Shown: positions 22,663 to 35,000 of the stretch, one piece after another
Layout: every line of letters starts with the position of its first letter
How positions within the stretch are numbered: position 1 is the first letter of the stretch
NCBI GenBank assembly: GCA_037974665.1
Contig: CM075780.1
Location: 7,315,768-7,379,767, forward strand
DNA length: 64,000 nt
Direction: 5' to 3'
Origin: Ehretia macrophylla
Lineage: Eukaryota > Streptophyta > Magnoliopsida > Boraginales > Ehretiaceae
Made by a program: the position numbers and the translations under genes
Notes under the pieces: model-generated
Databases searched by the model: none
What the model was told of the DNA's origin: nothing
The model's input: only the letters and a program-made list of their open reading frames with translations

Positions 22663-23643
22663 ATGTCTGGCCCTAGTACCCGCACTACTAATAGGAGCGG
22701 TGAATCCCAAGAGACCAGAGATGCCTATTAAATTAATCCCGGCATGGCTATGTTTAACATGATGGCAAATGCCATGGATCGCGTATCACGAGTGATGGAG
22801 CGCCAAGATGCACGTGAGACCAATAACAATAACAACAACAGGAATGATGGTAACCATGGGAGACATAGCAGAATGAGGGAGTTTCTTGACTTTCGCCCGT
22901 ACAAATTCCACGGGGAAGTTGATGATGAGAAAGCAGAGGCTTGGCTGTTCGAGATCGAGAAGATTTTCAGGCCACTTGATTATACTGAGGAAGAAAAGGT
23001 GGAGTTTGCTGTGTTTCTATTGCACGAGGATGCTGAACATTGGTGGCATACTGTGGAGGCACTGTGGGAAACTGATCAGACACCTCACTTGTGGGGTAAT
23101 TTCGTTAAGGCATTCAAGGAGAAATATGTACATGCAGTTTTCAGGCAGAGGCGGATTGAGGAGTTCATGCACTTGACCCAGGGTAACATGACGGTGGCCC
23201 AGTACGAGTCTCGTTTTGACCGACTGTCCCGTTATGCTCAATATATGGTTAGTACTCCGGAGGCGAAGATGTAGAAATTTACGACTGGATTGAGGACAGA
23301 GATTTAGGACCAGTTGGCTTCTCATGACTTCGATACCTATTCTGCTCTCTTTGCTACTGCTTGCCGAGTTGAGTAGAGAAAACTTGATAGAGCTGGTTCG
23401 AGTCAGCCGAACAAGAAACCATACCAGCCTCCAGGTCAGTAGAGGAAATAACCGTGGCCCGACGAAAGTGCCATCAGTCTCTTCCACCCGCGGATCCACA
23501 GGTAGTTCACCTGCTACTCAGTCTGTCAACTGTTCTTATTGTGACAAGAAGGGTCATACCGAGGCCCTGTGCTGGAAGAAGTCAGGACGATGTGTGAGAT
23601 GTGGCAGTGATCAGCATTAGATCAAGGATTGCCCTAAATGACA
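22663..23643 (+). pseudogene. gag: gag of Tekay-type element A, broken
   Basis: Encodes the nucleocapsid precursor that packages element RNA. The ancestral ATG is at 22663, but a CAA-to-TAA change stops it after about 22 codons; the longest open part is 22744-23274. It contains a capsid-like segment (LDFRPYKFHGE, AEAWLFEIEKIF, QRRIEEFMHLTQGNMTV). Two TAG stops follow (TGG to TAG near 23274, and near 23306). About 50 bp present in B and C are missing near 23450. Two CX2CX4HX4C zinc knuckles are seen around 23533-23640, the second with a stop after its His (CAGCATTAG). Unlike B and C it has no frameshift near 23010, so the segment FAVFLLHEDAEHWW is intact. Confidence 0.9.
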
Positions 23644-23644
23644 A

Positions 23645-26600
23645 GCATGGCAAAATCAGGGTAAACCAGCTGGTAGAGGCAAGACTCTAGTTCCTAGAGT
23701 TCAGGCTTGAGCTTATGCTATTGAGTGCGAGGAGCTTCCAGATGAGACCGCTGTTGTTGAAGGTACATTCTTTATACTGAATCAACCTGTTAGGGTGCTA
23801 ATTGATCCGGGTGCTACTTATTCATTTATTACTCCCTTGTGTGTGCAACGTGTGAAACTAAAAGTTGTATGTTTGCCATACAAAGTAGAAGTTGGTACTC
23901 CGATGGGTTCTAAACTTGTTACTATCTCACCTTGTAAAGCATGTAAAATCCAAATTAAGGATAGGGAATTCTCAGCCAATCTTATTGTATTACCTTTTCG
24001 AGACTATGAGGTCATTTTAGGGATGGACTGGTTGGCAAAGCATCATGTCCAACTAGATTGTCGGACAAAGATTATAACGTTCCGGGTACCTGGTCAACCA
24101 ATACTGGAGGTAATGGGTCGAAGAGATTTCACCGGGAGTTCCATCATTTCATCTACGAAAGCAGTGAAGTCCTTAAGGAAAGGGTGTAGTGGATACTTAG
24201 CTTACCTCATCAACAAGCCATCGGACAAAGCTAAGTTGGGGGAGATGCCAGTGATCAAAGACTATGCGGATGTGTTTCCAGAAGAATTGTCCAGTCTACC
24301 TCCAAATCGGGAGATCGAGTTCGTTATAGAGTTACTGCCTGACACCCAGCCGATATCTAAAGCTCCCTATCATATGGCACCAGCCGAGCTACAAGAATTG
24401 AAGGACCAATTGCAAGGACTGTTGAAGAAAGGGTTTGTTCAACCAAGTTCTTCTCCGTGGGGTGTACCAGTTCTGTTTGTAAAGAAAAAAGACGGAACGT
24501 TGAGGCTATGCATCGACTACCGAGGATTGAACCAAGTGACTGTCAAGAATAAATACCCATTTCCACTGATCGACGAGTTGTTTTATCAAATTCAAGGAGC
24601 CAAAGTGTATTCGAAACTCGACTTGAGGCAAAGGTATTATCAGTTGCGGATCAAAAAGGAGGATGTGCCTAAAACGACTTTCAGGACAAGATATGGGCAT
24701 TATGAATATGTGGTGATGCCATTTGGACTAACTAATGCCCCTGCAGCTTTCATGGATTTGATGCACAGGGTGTTTCAACCCTACTTGGACCAATTTGTGG
24801 TGATCTTCATTGATGATATTTTGGTATACTCGAAATCCGAGGCGGAGCATGAACAGCACCTGCGGTTGGTACTGCAGAAACTTCGAGAGCATCAATTGTA
24901 TGCAAAGTTTAGCAAGTGTGAATTTTGGTTGCAGCAGATTGCATTTTTGGGGCATATCATATCCCAAGAGGGAAATAGCAGTGGATCCAGCAAAGATAGA
25001 AGTAGTGATGTCTTGGAAGAAGCCGAAAAATGTTACGGAAGTTCGGAGTTTTCTTGGTCTAGCCGGCTATTATCGAAGGTTCGTTAAGGATATCTCTAAG
25101 ATTGCAAGACCGCTTACAAAGCTTACTCAAAAGAAAACAAAGTTCGTGTGGGACGATAAGTGTGAGGATAGCTTCCAAGAGTTGAAGAAAAGATTGACTA
25201 CCGCACCTATTCTTGCATTGCCTGAAGGGAGTCAAGGTTTTTTAATCTATAGCGATGCTTTGAAAGAAGGATTGGGTTGTGTGCTGATGCAAAATGGAAG
25301 AGTGATTGCATATGCTTCTAGGAAACCGAAGCCGTATGAATTGAACTTCCCGACGCATGATTTGGAATTAGCAGCTATTGTGTTTGCACTCAAGAAATGG
25401 AGGCATTATCTGTGGGGTAACAAGTTTGAGGTATTTACTGATCACAAGAGCTTGAAATACTTGTTCTCTCAAAAAGAGTTGAATATGAGGCAAAGGCGGT
25501 GGATGGAGCTTTTGGATGATTATAACTGCACAATCAATTGTGTGCCCGGTAAAGCGAATGTAGTTGTAGATGCTTTAAGTAGGAAAGCAAGCATGGCAAA
25601 ATTGGAAGTCAAGGTGCAGGAGTTGTTGGAGGAAGCATTTTTGTGGAAACCACAATTGACTCGGAAAGGGTTACTTTTTGCCACTATGCAGGTTCAATCG
25701 ACCTTGTTGTTTGAATTACGAGAGGCTCAACAGAAGGACCAACAGTTTCAAAAGATTAAAGAAAGCAACGCAGATTTCAAGTTTCATGATGATGGTATTT
25801 GGAGGTTTAGGAATAGGATTTGTGTTCCTAATGAGCCGGAGTTGAGAAAGAAGATTCTTCAAGAAGCCCATAATTCAAGATACACTATTCACCCCGGTGG
25901 AACAAAGATGTACCGGGATTTGAAGCAACACTATTGGTGGAATAACATGAAGAGAGAGATTGCGGAGTTCGTGGCACGGTGTTTGACTTGCCAGAGAGTC
26001 AAAGCGGAATATCAACGGCCAGCAGGTTTACTTCAGCCGTTAGAGATTCCTCAATGGAAATGGGAACATATAACTATGGACTTTGTTATGGACCTGCCCA
26101 GATCACAAAAGGGTCGGGATGCCGTTTGGGTCATAGTGGATAGATTAACTAAGTTGGCACACTTTTTACCAATGAACAAGGAGGATAGTCCTGAGAGATT
26201 GGGAGATATGTATGTGGCGGAGATTGTAAGATTGCACGGGATGCCTGTGAGTTTTGTATTTGATAGGGATCCTCGTTTTACTTCCCGATTTTGGAAGAGA
26301 TTGCAAGAAGCTTTGGGAACAAAGTTGAGCTTTAGCACGACTTATCACCCTCAGACTGACGGACAATTTGAGAGAACTATTCAGATCTGGAGGATATGCT
26401 GAGGGCGTGTGTTTTAGACTTCGGGAAAGGTTGGGAGAAATATTTGTCTCTATCGGAATTCGCTTATAATAATAGTTATCAGGCCACTATCGGGATGGAC
26501 CCTTTTGAGGCATTGTATGGACGTAAGTGTCGATCCCTAATTTACTGTGATGAAGTAGGTGAAACGAAGACTTTTGACCCGACCCTTCTACCTGAACTCA

Positions 26601-27133
26601 TGAAGACTGTTGATAATATCCACCTCATCCGGAAACGGATGCTTACCGCGCAAAGCAGGCAGAAGAGTTATGCAGACCGACGGAGATGGAGCCTAGAGTT
26701 TGAGGTGGGCAACAAGGTGTTCTTGAAGATATCACCTTGGAGGGGACTGATTAAACACGGTAACGGTGGAAAGTTGAGCCCGAGGTTTGTAGGACCATTT
26801 GAGATAATTGAGAAGGTTGGCAAATTGGCGTATTGTTTGGCACTACCCCAAAACCTCTCTAATATTCATGATGTCTTTCATGTTTCAATGCTGCGGAAGT
26901 ATCATCCTGATCCATCGCATATCTTGAAGCCAGATCCGTTGCAGCTTCGGGAGAACTTGTCTTATGAAGAGAAGCCCATTCGGATCCTAGACCAGCAAGA
27001 TCGGGAGTTGCACAACAAAACTATACCGATGGTGAAAGTGCTGTGGGATCATCATGGAGTTGAAGAAGCAACGTGGGAAAGGTGAGACCAGATGGATCAA
27101 CAGTACCCAACTTTATTTCAAAGGTCATATTGA
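23645..27133 (+). pseudogene. pol: pol of Tekay-type element A (protease, RT, RNase H, integrase, chromodomain), broken
   Basis: Domain order is protease ([11 protein letters not shown]), reverse transcriptase ([33 protein letters not shown]), RNase H ([14 protein letters not shown]), integrase (IHPGG and CLTCQ zinc finger; MDFV, DRDPRFTS, QTDGQFE catalytic region) and a C-terminal chromodomain (EEKPIRILDQQDRELHNK, VKVLWDHHGVEEATWE). This order and the chromodomain place it in the Tekay (Del) chromovirus clade. Breaks: an extra C at about 24965 (frameshift after RT, shared with B), a lost base near 26387 in integrase, and CGA to TGA at 27083-27085 in the chromodomain; the ancestral TAA is also lost, next stop TGA at 27131. 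Integrase and chromodomain would direct insertion to heterochromatin (family knowledge). Confidence 0.93.
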
Positions 27134-27167
27134 ATTTCGGGACGAAATTCTTTTAAGGAGGGGAGGA
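27132..27167 (+). other. Palindrome and polypurine tract of element A
   Basis: GAATTTCG-GGA-CGAAATTC (27132-27150) is a perfect inverted repeat with a 3-base spacer. The purine tract AAGGAGGGGAGGA (27155-27167) abuts LTR2. Confidence 0.9.
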
Positions 27168-27859
27168 TGTGAGGCCTGACCTTGATTTGTGTCCGATACC
27201 CCGTTTCGTGTTCCCTAATCTAGATTTGCGCGCCTTGACCTAGGATTGAGAATTGTGTTTCGTTTTGTGTGCCATGCATTGAATTACGTGCATTCATTTA
27301 GGATTGCGTGCATTTACTTGAAAAATGTGCGTTCGTCTCGTAGTTTATGCCCTTCCTCGTAGTGCGTGCCCTAGACCTAGGAAAGTGTGCCCTCACGCTA
27401 ATCAAGAAAGCATCTTACACGAAGCACTAGGTCATTAATTAATCCTACAAATTCCACTAACTATTATTAAATTACTAATTCAACCCACTAGAAGACAAAT
27501 CTCACAAACAGCTAGACATTCCTTATTCTTTTTGCACTTTCAATACACAATTAAATAATGCTCAAAAGATGACAAAAAATCAGATTTTTAGATGCCTTGG
27601 CTGACCACCATGTGGGCTTTTGTGCTTGCTTGTTTAATTCAATTTAGTTCCTAGACAAACTATGACAATTTTATGACACAAATGCATAAACAACTAGCTC
27701 AAACACCTCCTCAAAACTCCCAATCTCGACAAGATGCTCCATGCCCATGCTAGGAATTTCAAAATGCTTCTTGAAGACATAAAAATCAGAATTGCTAAGC
27801 TCAAGGCCGAACACTTGCATCAACAATTGCAAAAGCTATCAATTTTTTTTTTCATTTCT

Positions 27860-27924
27860 CTCATTCTCCTCACATTTCTCTCTCTCTCCCTCTCATTCTT
27901 CTCTCTCTCTCTCTCTCTCTCTCT
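27860..27924. repeat. CT microsatellite in LTR2
   Basis: A pure CT run of 24 bases (27901-27924) preceded by imperfect CT. The corresponding pure runs are shorter in LTR1 (ends 12118), LTR3 (ends 36320) and LTR4 (ends 44716). Confidence 0.9.
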
Positions 27925-29632
27925 CGGCCTTGGATGAGTTTCATCTTACCATTGCTCATCTTCATCATTCCATGGTGCATCAAGACAAGCAACAAGCATA
28001 GAGACTCGACCAAGCTAGCTAAGTTGCAAGAATCACACATGCAAGCTCTTTGAGTCACCATTTCGGCCTTGGTGAGTTTGATAGCTTCCATTTCTTTTAT
28101 TCTTGTTCTAACCATATGCATCTACTAAGAACTTGGTCACTAAGCTAGGAAAAATAGAGAAAATCGAGTTGGAGTCTCGGCTAAGCAAGGAAGAAGAAGA
28201 AATTTGTGCTTCATCAAGTTTTGTGCATCTTCTTGTTGATTTGCTAAGGTGGGGGCTAAAACTTCTTGAAAACCTTTCAAAAATCCACATGCATGCTCTT
28301 AAATGTATGTCCTTGCTTCTGTACTTGAGATATATGTGTGTTTATAAGCTTCTACAACCATGCATGGCAAGATTTTGGCTTGTAGGAGATGATAGATGAA
28401 ATCGGGTTTTGGTGACAGCTCTCTGTCTTGTTGTTTCGAGGTAATTTTGGCTAGGAAACTGATGTTGAAAATGCATGAAAGTTGGTAGGTAACTAGTTTT
28501 TCCAGTTTTGAACATTTTCAACAGAAATAGGCCAAAGCTAATTTTGATTCTAAGGTCCTCAAAATGGCAAATCATTAAAATGTGTCCAAATATGGAAGTC
28601 TGGAAAAAATGAAGCAGGTTTTGGTAGATGCACTGACCTTGTAGAACGAACCAGTTTTTACTTAGTAAATGATGTCCAAAATTTATGAAATTTAGTGTGC
28701 TGCTAGTTTTTCAGTTCTGGACATTTTTGTCAGAAAATGGACTAAGGCTAAATCTGAAACTAAGGACCTCAAAAACGACAAGTATTGAAATGTGTGCAAA
28801 TCTGGACAGTTTTGTGCAATCCCACTGTTTTGGCTATAACTATTGATCTCGAACTCCAAATGATACAAGGTTTGTTTCTGATTTTAGTTCACTTCTTAAG
28901 ATTTAATTTGGACATCTTATTCACTGGAATTGGAGATTGTTTGCTTGTCTTAATGATTGTGAGAAAACAGCCTATTGCAGTGAGGGTTTCACTTAGTTGT
29001 ATGCTTAGAAAATTTGTTGTAACTTATCTTGTGATATTAAATGCTTGGGATTGTGGCGTTGGTATGTTGTGTGGACTGTTTTGAATACTTGGGGATGTTT
29101 GAATTAATTGATGCTTGGCTTGAGATTGATTTTGAGTTGATTTGGGGCTTAATCGCACGGGTAGGCACAAAATGAAAACCCTAATGATTAGGTATATTCA
29201 CTAAGTGTTAATCCTTTGGATATTGTGTGTAATTATATGCTTAGTACGCTGCCCGTAGTTTCCTTATAACCCTAAATGTAATTTTGATCGTTGCATGTTG
29301 ACAAATAGGCCTTTCTTGTATCCGAGCCCACGCAGATGTTGCTGCATGTTGAATAGTCTTATTATTTGATTACGTGGACTTTGAATTGAGTTATATGACA
29401 TGATTTACGTGCGTACATGGCTGCCCGTTTAATGTTCATATAACTCCATATGCTTTTCAAGTGAAATTACTTGTCTTATCGTGCCTCACTTGTTTATTTG
29501 TCAATGTGCAATCTTATGACTGTCCGGAGGCAACCTACTTTGTTGTCCTCCTAATGTGATATATTAAATGTCATAAATGTGCATTGCATATAAGGTTGCA
29601 ACCTTTCAATCTGGCGTGATAGCGTTCACGCA

Positions 29633-29659
29633 CACTGGGCGGCATCGGGCTTGCCAGTG
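29633..29659 (+). other. LTR hairpin with compensatory change (LTR2)
   Basis: Arms CACTGG and CCAGTG with a 15-base loop. LTR1 (21290-21316), LTR3 (38028-38054), LTR4 (46425-46451) and the left LARD LTR (5353-5379) have CACCGG and CCGGTG instead. Both arms changed together and pairing is kept. Role unknown; it lies upstream of the likely transcription start. Confidence 0.55.
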
Positions 29660-30068
29660 CAACCGTGACTACCATTGTCCAATTCCCTCTCTCGCTTGGG
29701 GGCTAGACTTCCTCAGAGAGTTGGGTCATAGGATTTCGGGGTACATCCAGAGTACACCCATATGGAGTGATGAGGGGATGATTTGAAGTCGGCCGCAACA
29801 ACTGATACTGGAAATGAACTGAGAGCAAAAGCTCACCATATCCTTTTACTATATGTATAAGTACTCTCGCTTGGTTCCTAGAAGACCTCGGGTAAGAAAG
29901 ACTGGTAATTGTGTTCCTTTACTATTATATTATTGTTATGCACTTAATTGTGTTACATTTATGCTTGCAAAAGGATTTTCATAAGTTGAACCGCAAAATG
30001 AGTTTCAAAACCTATTTCTCGTTCCCCCTCGCTGAGTTCATAAGGACTCACCCTCTTTTATCATCTCA

Positions 30069-30131
30069 GGTGAAGAAGATCAAGAACAGGTACCCGAGGA
30101 CGACGTACCTAACGATGATTCCTTGGAGTGA
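30069..30131 (+). other. Acidic 20-codon reading frame in LTR2
   Basis: Same peptide as in LTR1, ending in TGA. It is preceded by CTTTTATCATCTCAG, resembling a 3' splice site; GGTAAGAAAG about 180 bases upstream could be its donor (inference). Confidence 0.45.
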
Positions 30132-30772
30132 TTGCCTGTCCTATGTGCTTTGCGTGATTTTGGCTATTTGTGAACTATGCTACTTGAAGACTATTTCTTT
30201 TATGTTGCTCAATGTTTGTAATGTAAAAGACCCCCATTGTAATTTGGGGTCTAATTTTGGTTTGTACTGATGATAACTAGACATACACTACTATGGTCAT
30301 TTTGCTATTATTACTGCTAGTATCTATCATAGGTTTATGACGTATCAGGTAAGGACTAAGTAAATGAACCTATCCAATCTTAAGCAGGTACTCGCTATTA
30401 AGCTAAGATCAACATGTACTTTTGTAATGAGGATTTATAAACAAACGAGACATAGTATCATGCTAGGTTATTAATTAAACGAGACTTTGAGATAACCAGT
30501 AGGCATTTAATTGATGGTAAATAGTAATCTTGGTTAGAAATGAAATTGAGATTGGAAAATTTGAGGCGTTTAGAGAATTAGGTCAAACTAAGGAGCCTAA
30601 TTACAGCCGTTATGCTGCCGGTTTTCTGGAGAATTTGTGGAGTTTAGGCCAAAACGTTAAGTGTTGAATCTTCATAAACGGTTAAGTATGTGACATGACT
30701 TGAATGTTAGATCACACCCTAGTCTAACCTTTATAGGCCGGGTTGGGGCATGACACCTTATAAGAAAAAGAA

Positions 30773-30784
30773 TGGTATCAGAGC
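30773..30784 (+). other. Primer-binding site of element B
   Basis: TGGTATCAGAGC, 17 bases after LTR2. Confidence 0.93.
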
Positions 30785-31005
30785 TTAGATTGCTTAAGCC
30801 GGGTTTAACTCTCGGACCATGGGTAGAGCCCTAAGATAATTAGGATGACTTGTCTATATGTTATTGTGTGATAATGTTAAATGTGCCTTCTATGTTCTAT
30901 GTTCTTAAGTGATTAACATGTCTTAATTGTTTCTAGAATTATGTTGCATTAAAATTCATGTTTATCGTGTTTCAATAAATTGTGCATCGTAATCTGTGCC
31001 TATAG

Positions 31006-32030
31006 ATGTCTGGCCCTAGTACCTACACTACTAATAGGAGCAGTGAACCCCAAGAGACCAGAGACGCCTATCAAACTAATCCCGGCACGGCTATGTTTAA
31101 CATGATGGCAAATGCCATGGATCGCGTATCACGAGTGATGGAGCACCAAGATGCACGTGAGGCCAATAACAACAACAACAACAAGAATGATGGTAACCAT
31201 GGGAGACATAGCAGAATGAGGGAGTTTCTTGACTTTCGCCAGTCCAAATTCCATGGGGAAGCTGATGATGAGAAAGCAGAGGCTTGGCTGTCCGAGATCG
31301 AGAAGATTTTCAGGCCACTTGATTATACTGAGGAAGAAAATGTGGAGTTTGCTGTGTTCTGTTGCACGGGGATGCTGAACATTGGTGGCAAACTGTGGAG
31401 GCACTGTGGGAAACTGATCAGACACCTCGCTTGTGGGGTAATTTCGTTAAGGCATTCAAGGAAAAATATGTACCTGCAGTTTCCAGGCAGAGGCGGATTG
31501 AAGAGTTCATGCACTTGACCCAGGGTAACATGACGGTGGCCCAGTATGAGGCTCGTTTTGACCGACTGTCCCGTTATGCTCAATATATGGTTAGTACTCT
31601 GGAGGCGAAGATGTGAAAATTTACGACTGGATTAAGTCCAGAGATTTACGACCAGTTGGCTTCTCATGACTTCGATACCTATTCTGCTCTCTTTGCTGCT
31701 GCTTCCCGAGTTAAGAAGAGAAAACTTGATAGAGCTGGTTCGAGTCAGCCGAACAAGAAACCATACCAGCCTCCAGGTAAGAAGAGGAAATTCTAGAGCC
31801 AGAGTCATAATCAAGGCCAGAGCCAGAACAAACCAGCGAATAACCGTGGCCCGACGAAAGTGCCATCAGCCTTTTCCACCCGCGGATCCACAGGTAGTTC
31901 ACCTGCTACTCAGTCTGTCAACTGTTCTTATTGTGACAAGAAGGGTCATACTGTGGCCCAATGCTGGAAGAAGTCAGGACGATGTGTGAGATGTGGCAGT
32001 GATCAGCATCTGATCAAGGATTGCCCTAAA
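31006..32030 (+). pseudogene. gag: gag of Tekay-type element B, frameshifted
   Basis: Starts MSGPSTYTTNRSSEPQETRD with the ancestral ATG intact. One base is missing near 31358 (GTGTTCTGTTGC versus GTGTTTCTATTGC in A), so the frame leaves the capsid; it is recovered from 31362 on (MHGDAEHWWQTVEALWETDQ). TGG to TGA occurs near 31614 and a TAG near 31794. The two zinc knuckles are intact in the frame starting at 31860 ([14 protein letters not shown] and [14 protein letters not shown]). The missing base is shared with element C. Confidence 0.9.
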
Positions 32031-35000
32031 TGGCAAGCAGGGCAAAATCAGGGTAAACCAGCTGGCAGAGGCAAGACTCTAGTTCCTAGAGTTCAGGCTC
32101 GAGCTTATGCTATTGAGTGCGAGGGTCTTCCAGATGAGACCCCTATTGTTGAAGGTACATTCTTCATACTGAATCAACCTATTAGGGTGCTAATTGATCC
32201 GGGTGCTACTCATTCATTTATTACTCCCTTGTGTGTGCAACGTGTGAAACTGAAAGTTTTATGTTTGCCATACGAAGTAGAAGTTGGTACTCCGATGGGT
32301 TCTAAACTTGTTATTAGCTCAGTTTGTAAAGCATGTAAAATCCAAATTAAGGATAGGGAATTCTCAGCCAATCTTATTGTATTACCTTTTCGAGACTATG
32401 AGGTCATTTTAGGGATGGACTGGTTGGCAAAGCATCATGTCCAACTAGATTGTCGGACAAAGATTATAACGTTTCGGGTACCTGGTCAACCAATACTGGA
32501 GGTAATGGGTCGAAGAGATTTCACCGGGAGTTCCATCATTTCATCTACGAAAGCAGTGAAGTCCTTGAGGAAAGGGTGTAGTGGATACTTAGCTTACCTC
32601 ATCAACAAGCCACTGGACAAAGCTAAGTTGGAGGAGATGCCAGTGATCAAAGACTATGCGGATGTGTTTCCAAAAGAATTGCCCGGTCTACCCCCAAATC
32701 GGGAGATCGAGTTCTTTATAGAGTTACTGCCTGGCACCCAGCCGATATCTAAAGCTCCCTATCGTATGGCACCAGCCGAGCTACAAGAATTGAAGGACCA
32801 ATTGCAAGGACTGTTGAAGAAAGGGTTTGTTCAACCAAGTTCTTCTCCGTGGGGTGCTCCAATTCTGTTTGTAAAGAAAAAAGACGGAACGTTGAGGCTA
32901 TGCATCGACTACCGAGGATTGAACCAAGTGACTGTCAAGAATAAATACCCACTTCCACTAATCGACGAGTTGTTTGATCAAAATCAAGGAGCCAAAGTGT
33001 ATTTGAAACTCGACTTGAGGCAAGGGTATTATCAGTTGCGGATCAAAAAAGGAAGATGTGCCTAAAACAGCTTTCAGGACAAGATATGGGCATTATGAAT
33101 ATGTGGTGATGCCATTTGGACTAACTAATGCCTCTGTAGTTTTCATGGATTTGATGCACAGGGTGTTTCAACCCTACTTGGGCCAATTTTTGGTGATCTT
33201 CATTGATGATATTTTGGTATACTCGAAATCCGAGGCGGAGCATGAACAGCACCTGTGGTTGGTACTGTAGAAACTTTGAGAGCATCAATTGTATGCAAAG
33301 TTTAGCAAGTGCGAATTTTCGTTGCAGTAGATTGCATTTTTGGGGCATATCATATCCCAAGAGGGAAATAGCGGTGGATCCAACAAAGATAGAAGTAGTG
33401 ATATCTTGGAAGAAGCAGAAAAACGTTATGGAAGTTCGGAGTTTTCTTGGTCTAGCCGGCTATTATCGGAGGTTCATTAAGGATTTCTCTAAGATTGCAG
33501 GACCGCTTACAAAGCTTACTCAAAAGAAAACAAAGTTCGTGTGGGACGATAAGTGTGAGGACAGCTTCCAAGAGTTGAAGAAAAGATTGACTACCGCACC
33601 TGTTCTTGCATTGCTTGAAGGGAGTCAAGGTTTTGTAATCTATAGCGATGCTTTGAAAGAAGGATTGGGTTGTGTGCTGATGCAAAATGGAAGAGTGATT
33701 GCATATGCTTCTAGGAAACCGAAGCCGTATGAATTGAACTACCCGACATATGATTTGGAATTAGCGGCTATTGTGTTAGCACTCAAGAAATGGAGGCATT
33801 ATCTATGGGGTAACAAGTTTGAGGTATTTACTGATCACAAGAGCTTGAAATACTTGTTCTCTCAAAAAGAGTTGAATATGTGGCAAAGGTGGTGGATGGA
33901 GCTTTTGGATGATTATAACTGCACAATCAATTATGTGTCTGGTAAAGCGAATGTAGTTGCAGATGCTTTAAGTAGGAAAGCAAGCATGGCATAACTGGAA
34001 GTCAAGGTGCAGGAGTTGTTGGAGGAAGCATTTTTGTGGAAACCACAATTGACTCGGAAACGGTTACTTTATGCCACTACGAAGGTTCAATCGACCTTGT
34101 TGTCTGAATTACGAGAGGCTCAACAGAAGGACCAATAGTTTCAAAAGATTAAAGAAAGCAACGCAGATTTCAAGTTTCATGATGATGGTATTTGGAGGTT
34201 TAGGAATCGGATTTGTGTTCCTAATGAGCTGGAGCTGAGAAAGAAGATTCTTCAAGAAGCCCATAATTCAAGATACACTATTCACCCCGGTGGAACAAAG
34301 ATGTACCTGGATTTGAAGCAACACTATTGGTGGAATAACATGAAGAGAGAAATTGCGGAGTTCGTGGCACGGTGTTTGACTTGCCAGAGATTCAAAGCGG
34401 AACATCAACGGCCAGTAGGTTTACTTCAGCCGTTAGAGATTCCTCAATGGAAATGGGAACATAAAACTATGGACTTTGTTATGAACCTGCCCAGATCACA
34501 AAAGGGTCGTGATGCCGTTTGGGTCATAGTGGATAGATTAACTAAGTTGGCACACTTTTTACCATCGAACAAGGAGGATAGTCCTGAGAGATTGGGAGAT
34601 ATGTATGGGGCGGAGATTGTAAGATTGCACGGGATGCCTGTGAGTATTGTATCGGATAGGGATCCTCGTTTTACTTTCCGATTTTGGAAGAGATTGCAAG
34701 AAGCTTTGGGAACGAAGTTGAGCTTCAGCACGGCTTATCACCCTCAGACTGACGGACAATCTGAGAAAACTATTCAGATTCTGGAGGATATGCTAAGGGC
34801 GTGTGTTTTAGACTTCGGGAAAGGTTGGGAGAAATATCTGTCTCTAGCGGAGTTCGCTTATAATAATAGATATCAGGCCACTATCGGGATGGCCCCTTTT
34901 GAGGCATTATATGGACGTAAGTGTCGATCACTAATTTACTGTGATGAAGTAGGTGAAACGAAGACTTTTGACCCAACCCTTCTACCTGAACTCATGAAGA

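Larger units (their letters stand above)
27168..30755 (+). repeat. LTR2, complete (3588 bp), shared by A and B
   Basis: TGTGAGGCC to CATGACA. It is both the 3' LTR of A and the 5' LTR of B; the polypurine tract of A and PBS of B flank it directly. It holds a CT microsatellite (27860-27924), a hairpin with changed but still pairing arms (29633-29659), a TATA-like ACTATATGTATAAG (about 29849), GGGTAAGAAAG (possible splice donor, about 29890) and the CTCAG plus acidic frame at 30069-30131. Confidence 0.95.

Noticed and set aside
23017..23499. Antisense frames opposite gag and pol (for example 23499-23017 and 26338-26051)
   Set aside because: Shadows of the coding strand; they recur wherever the element recurs and match no known protein.
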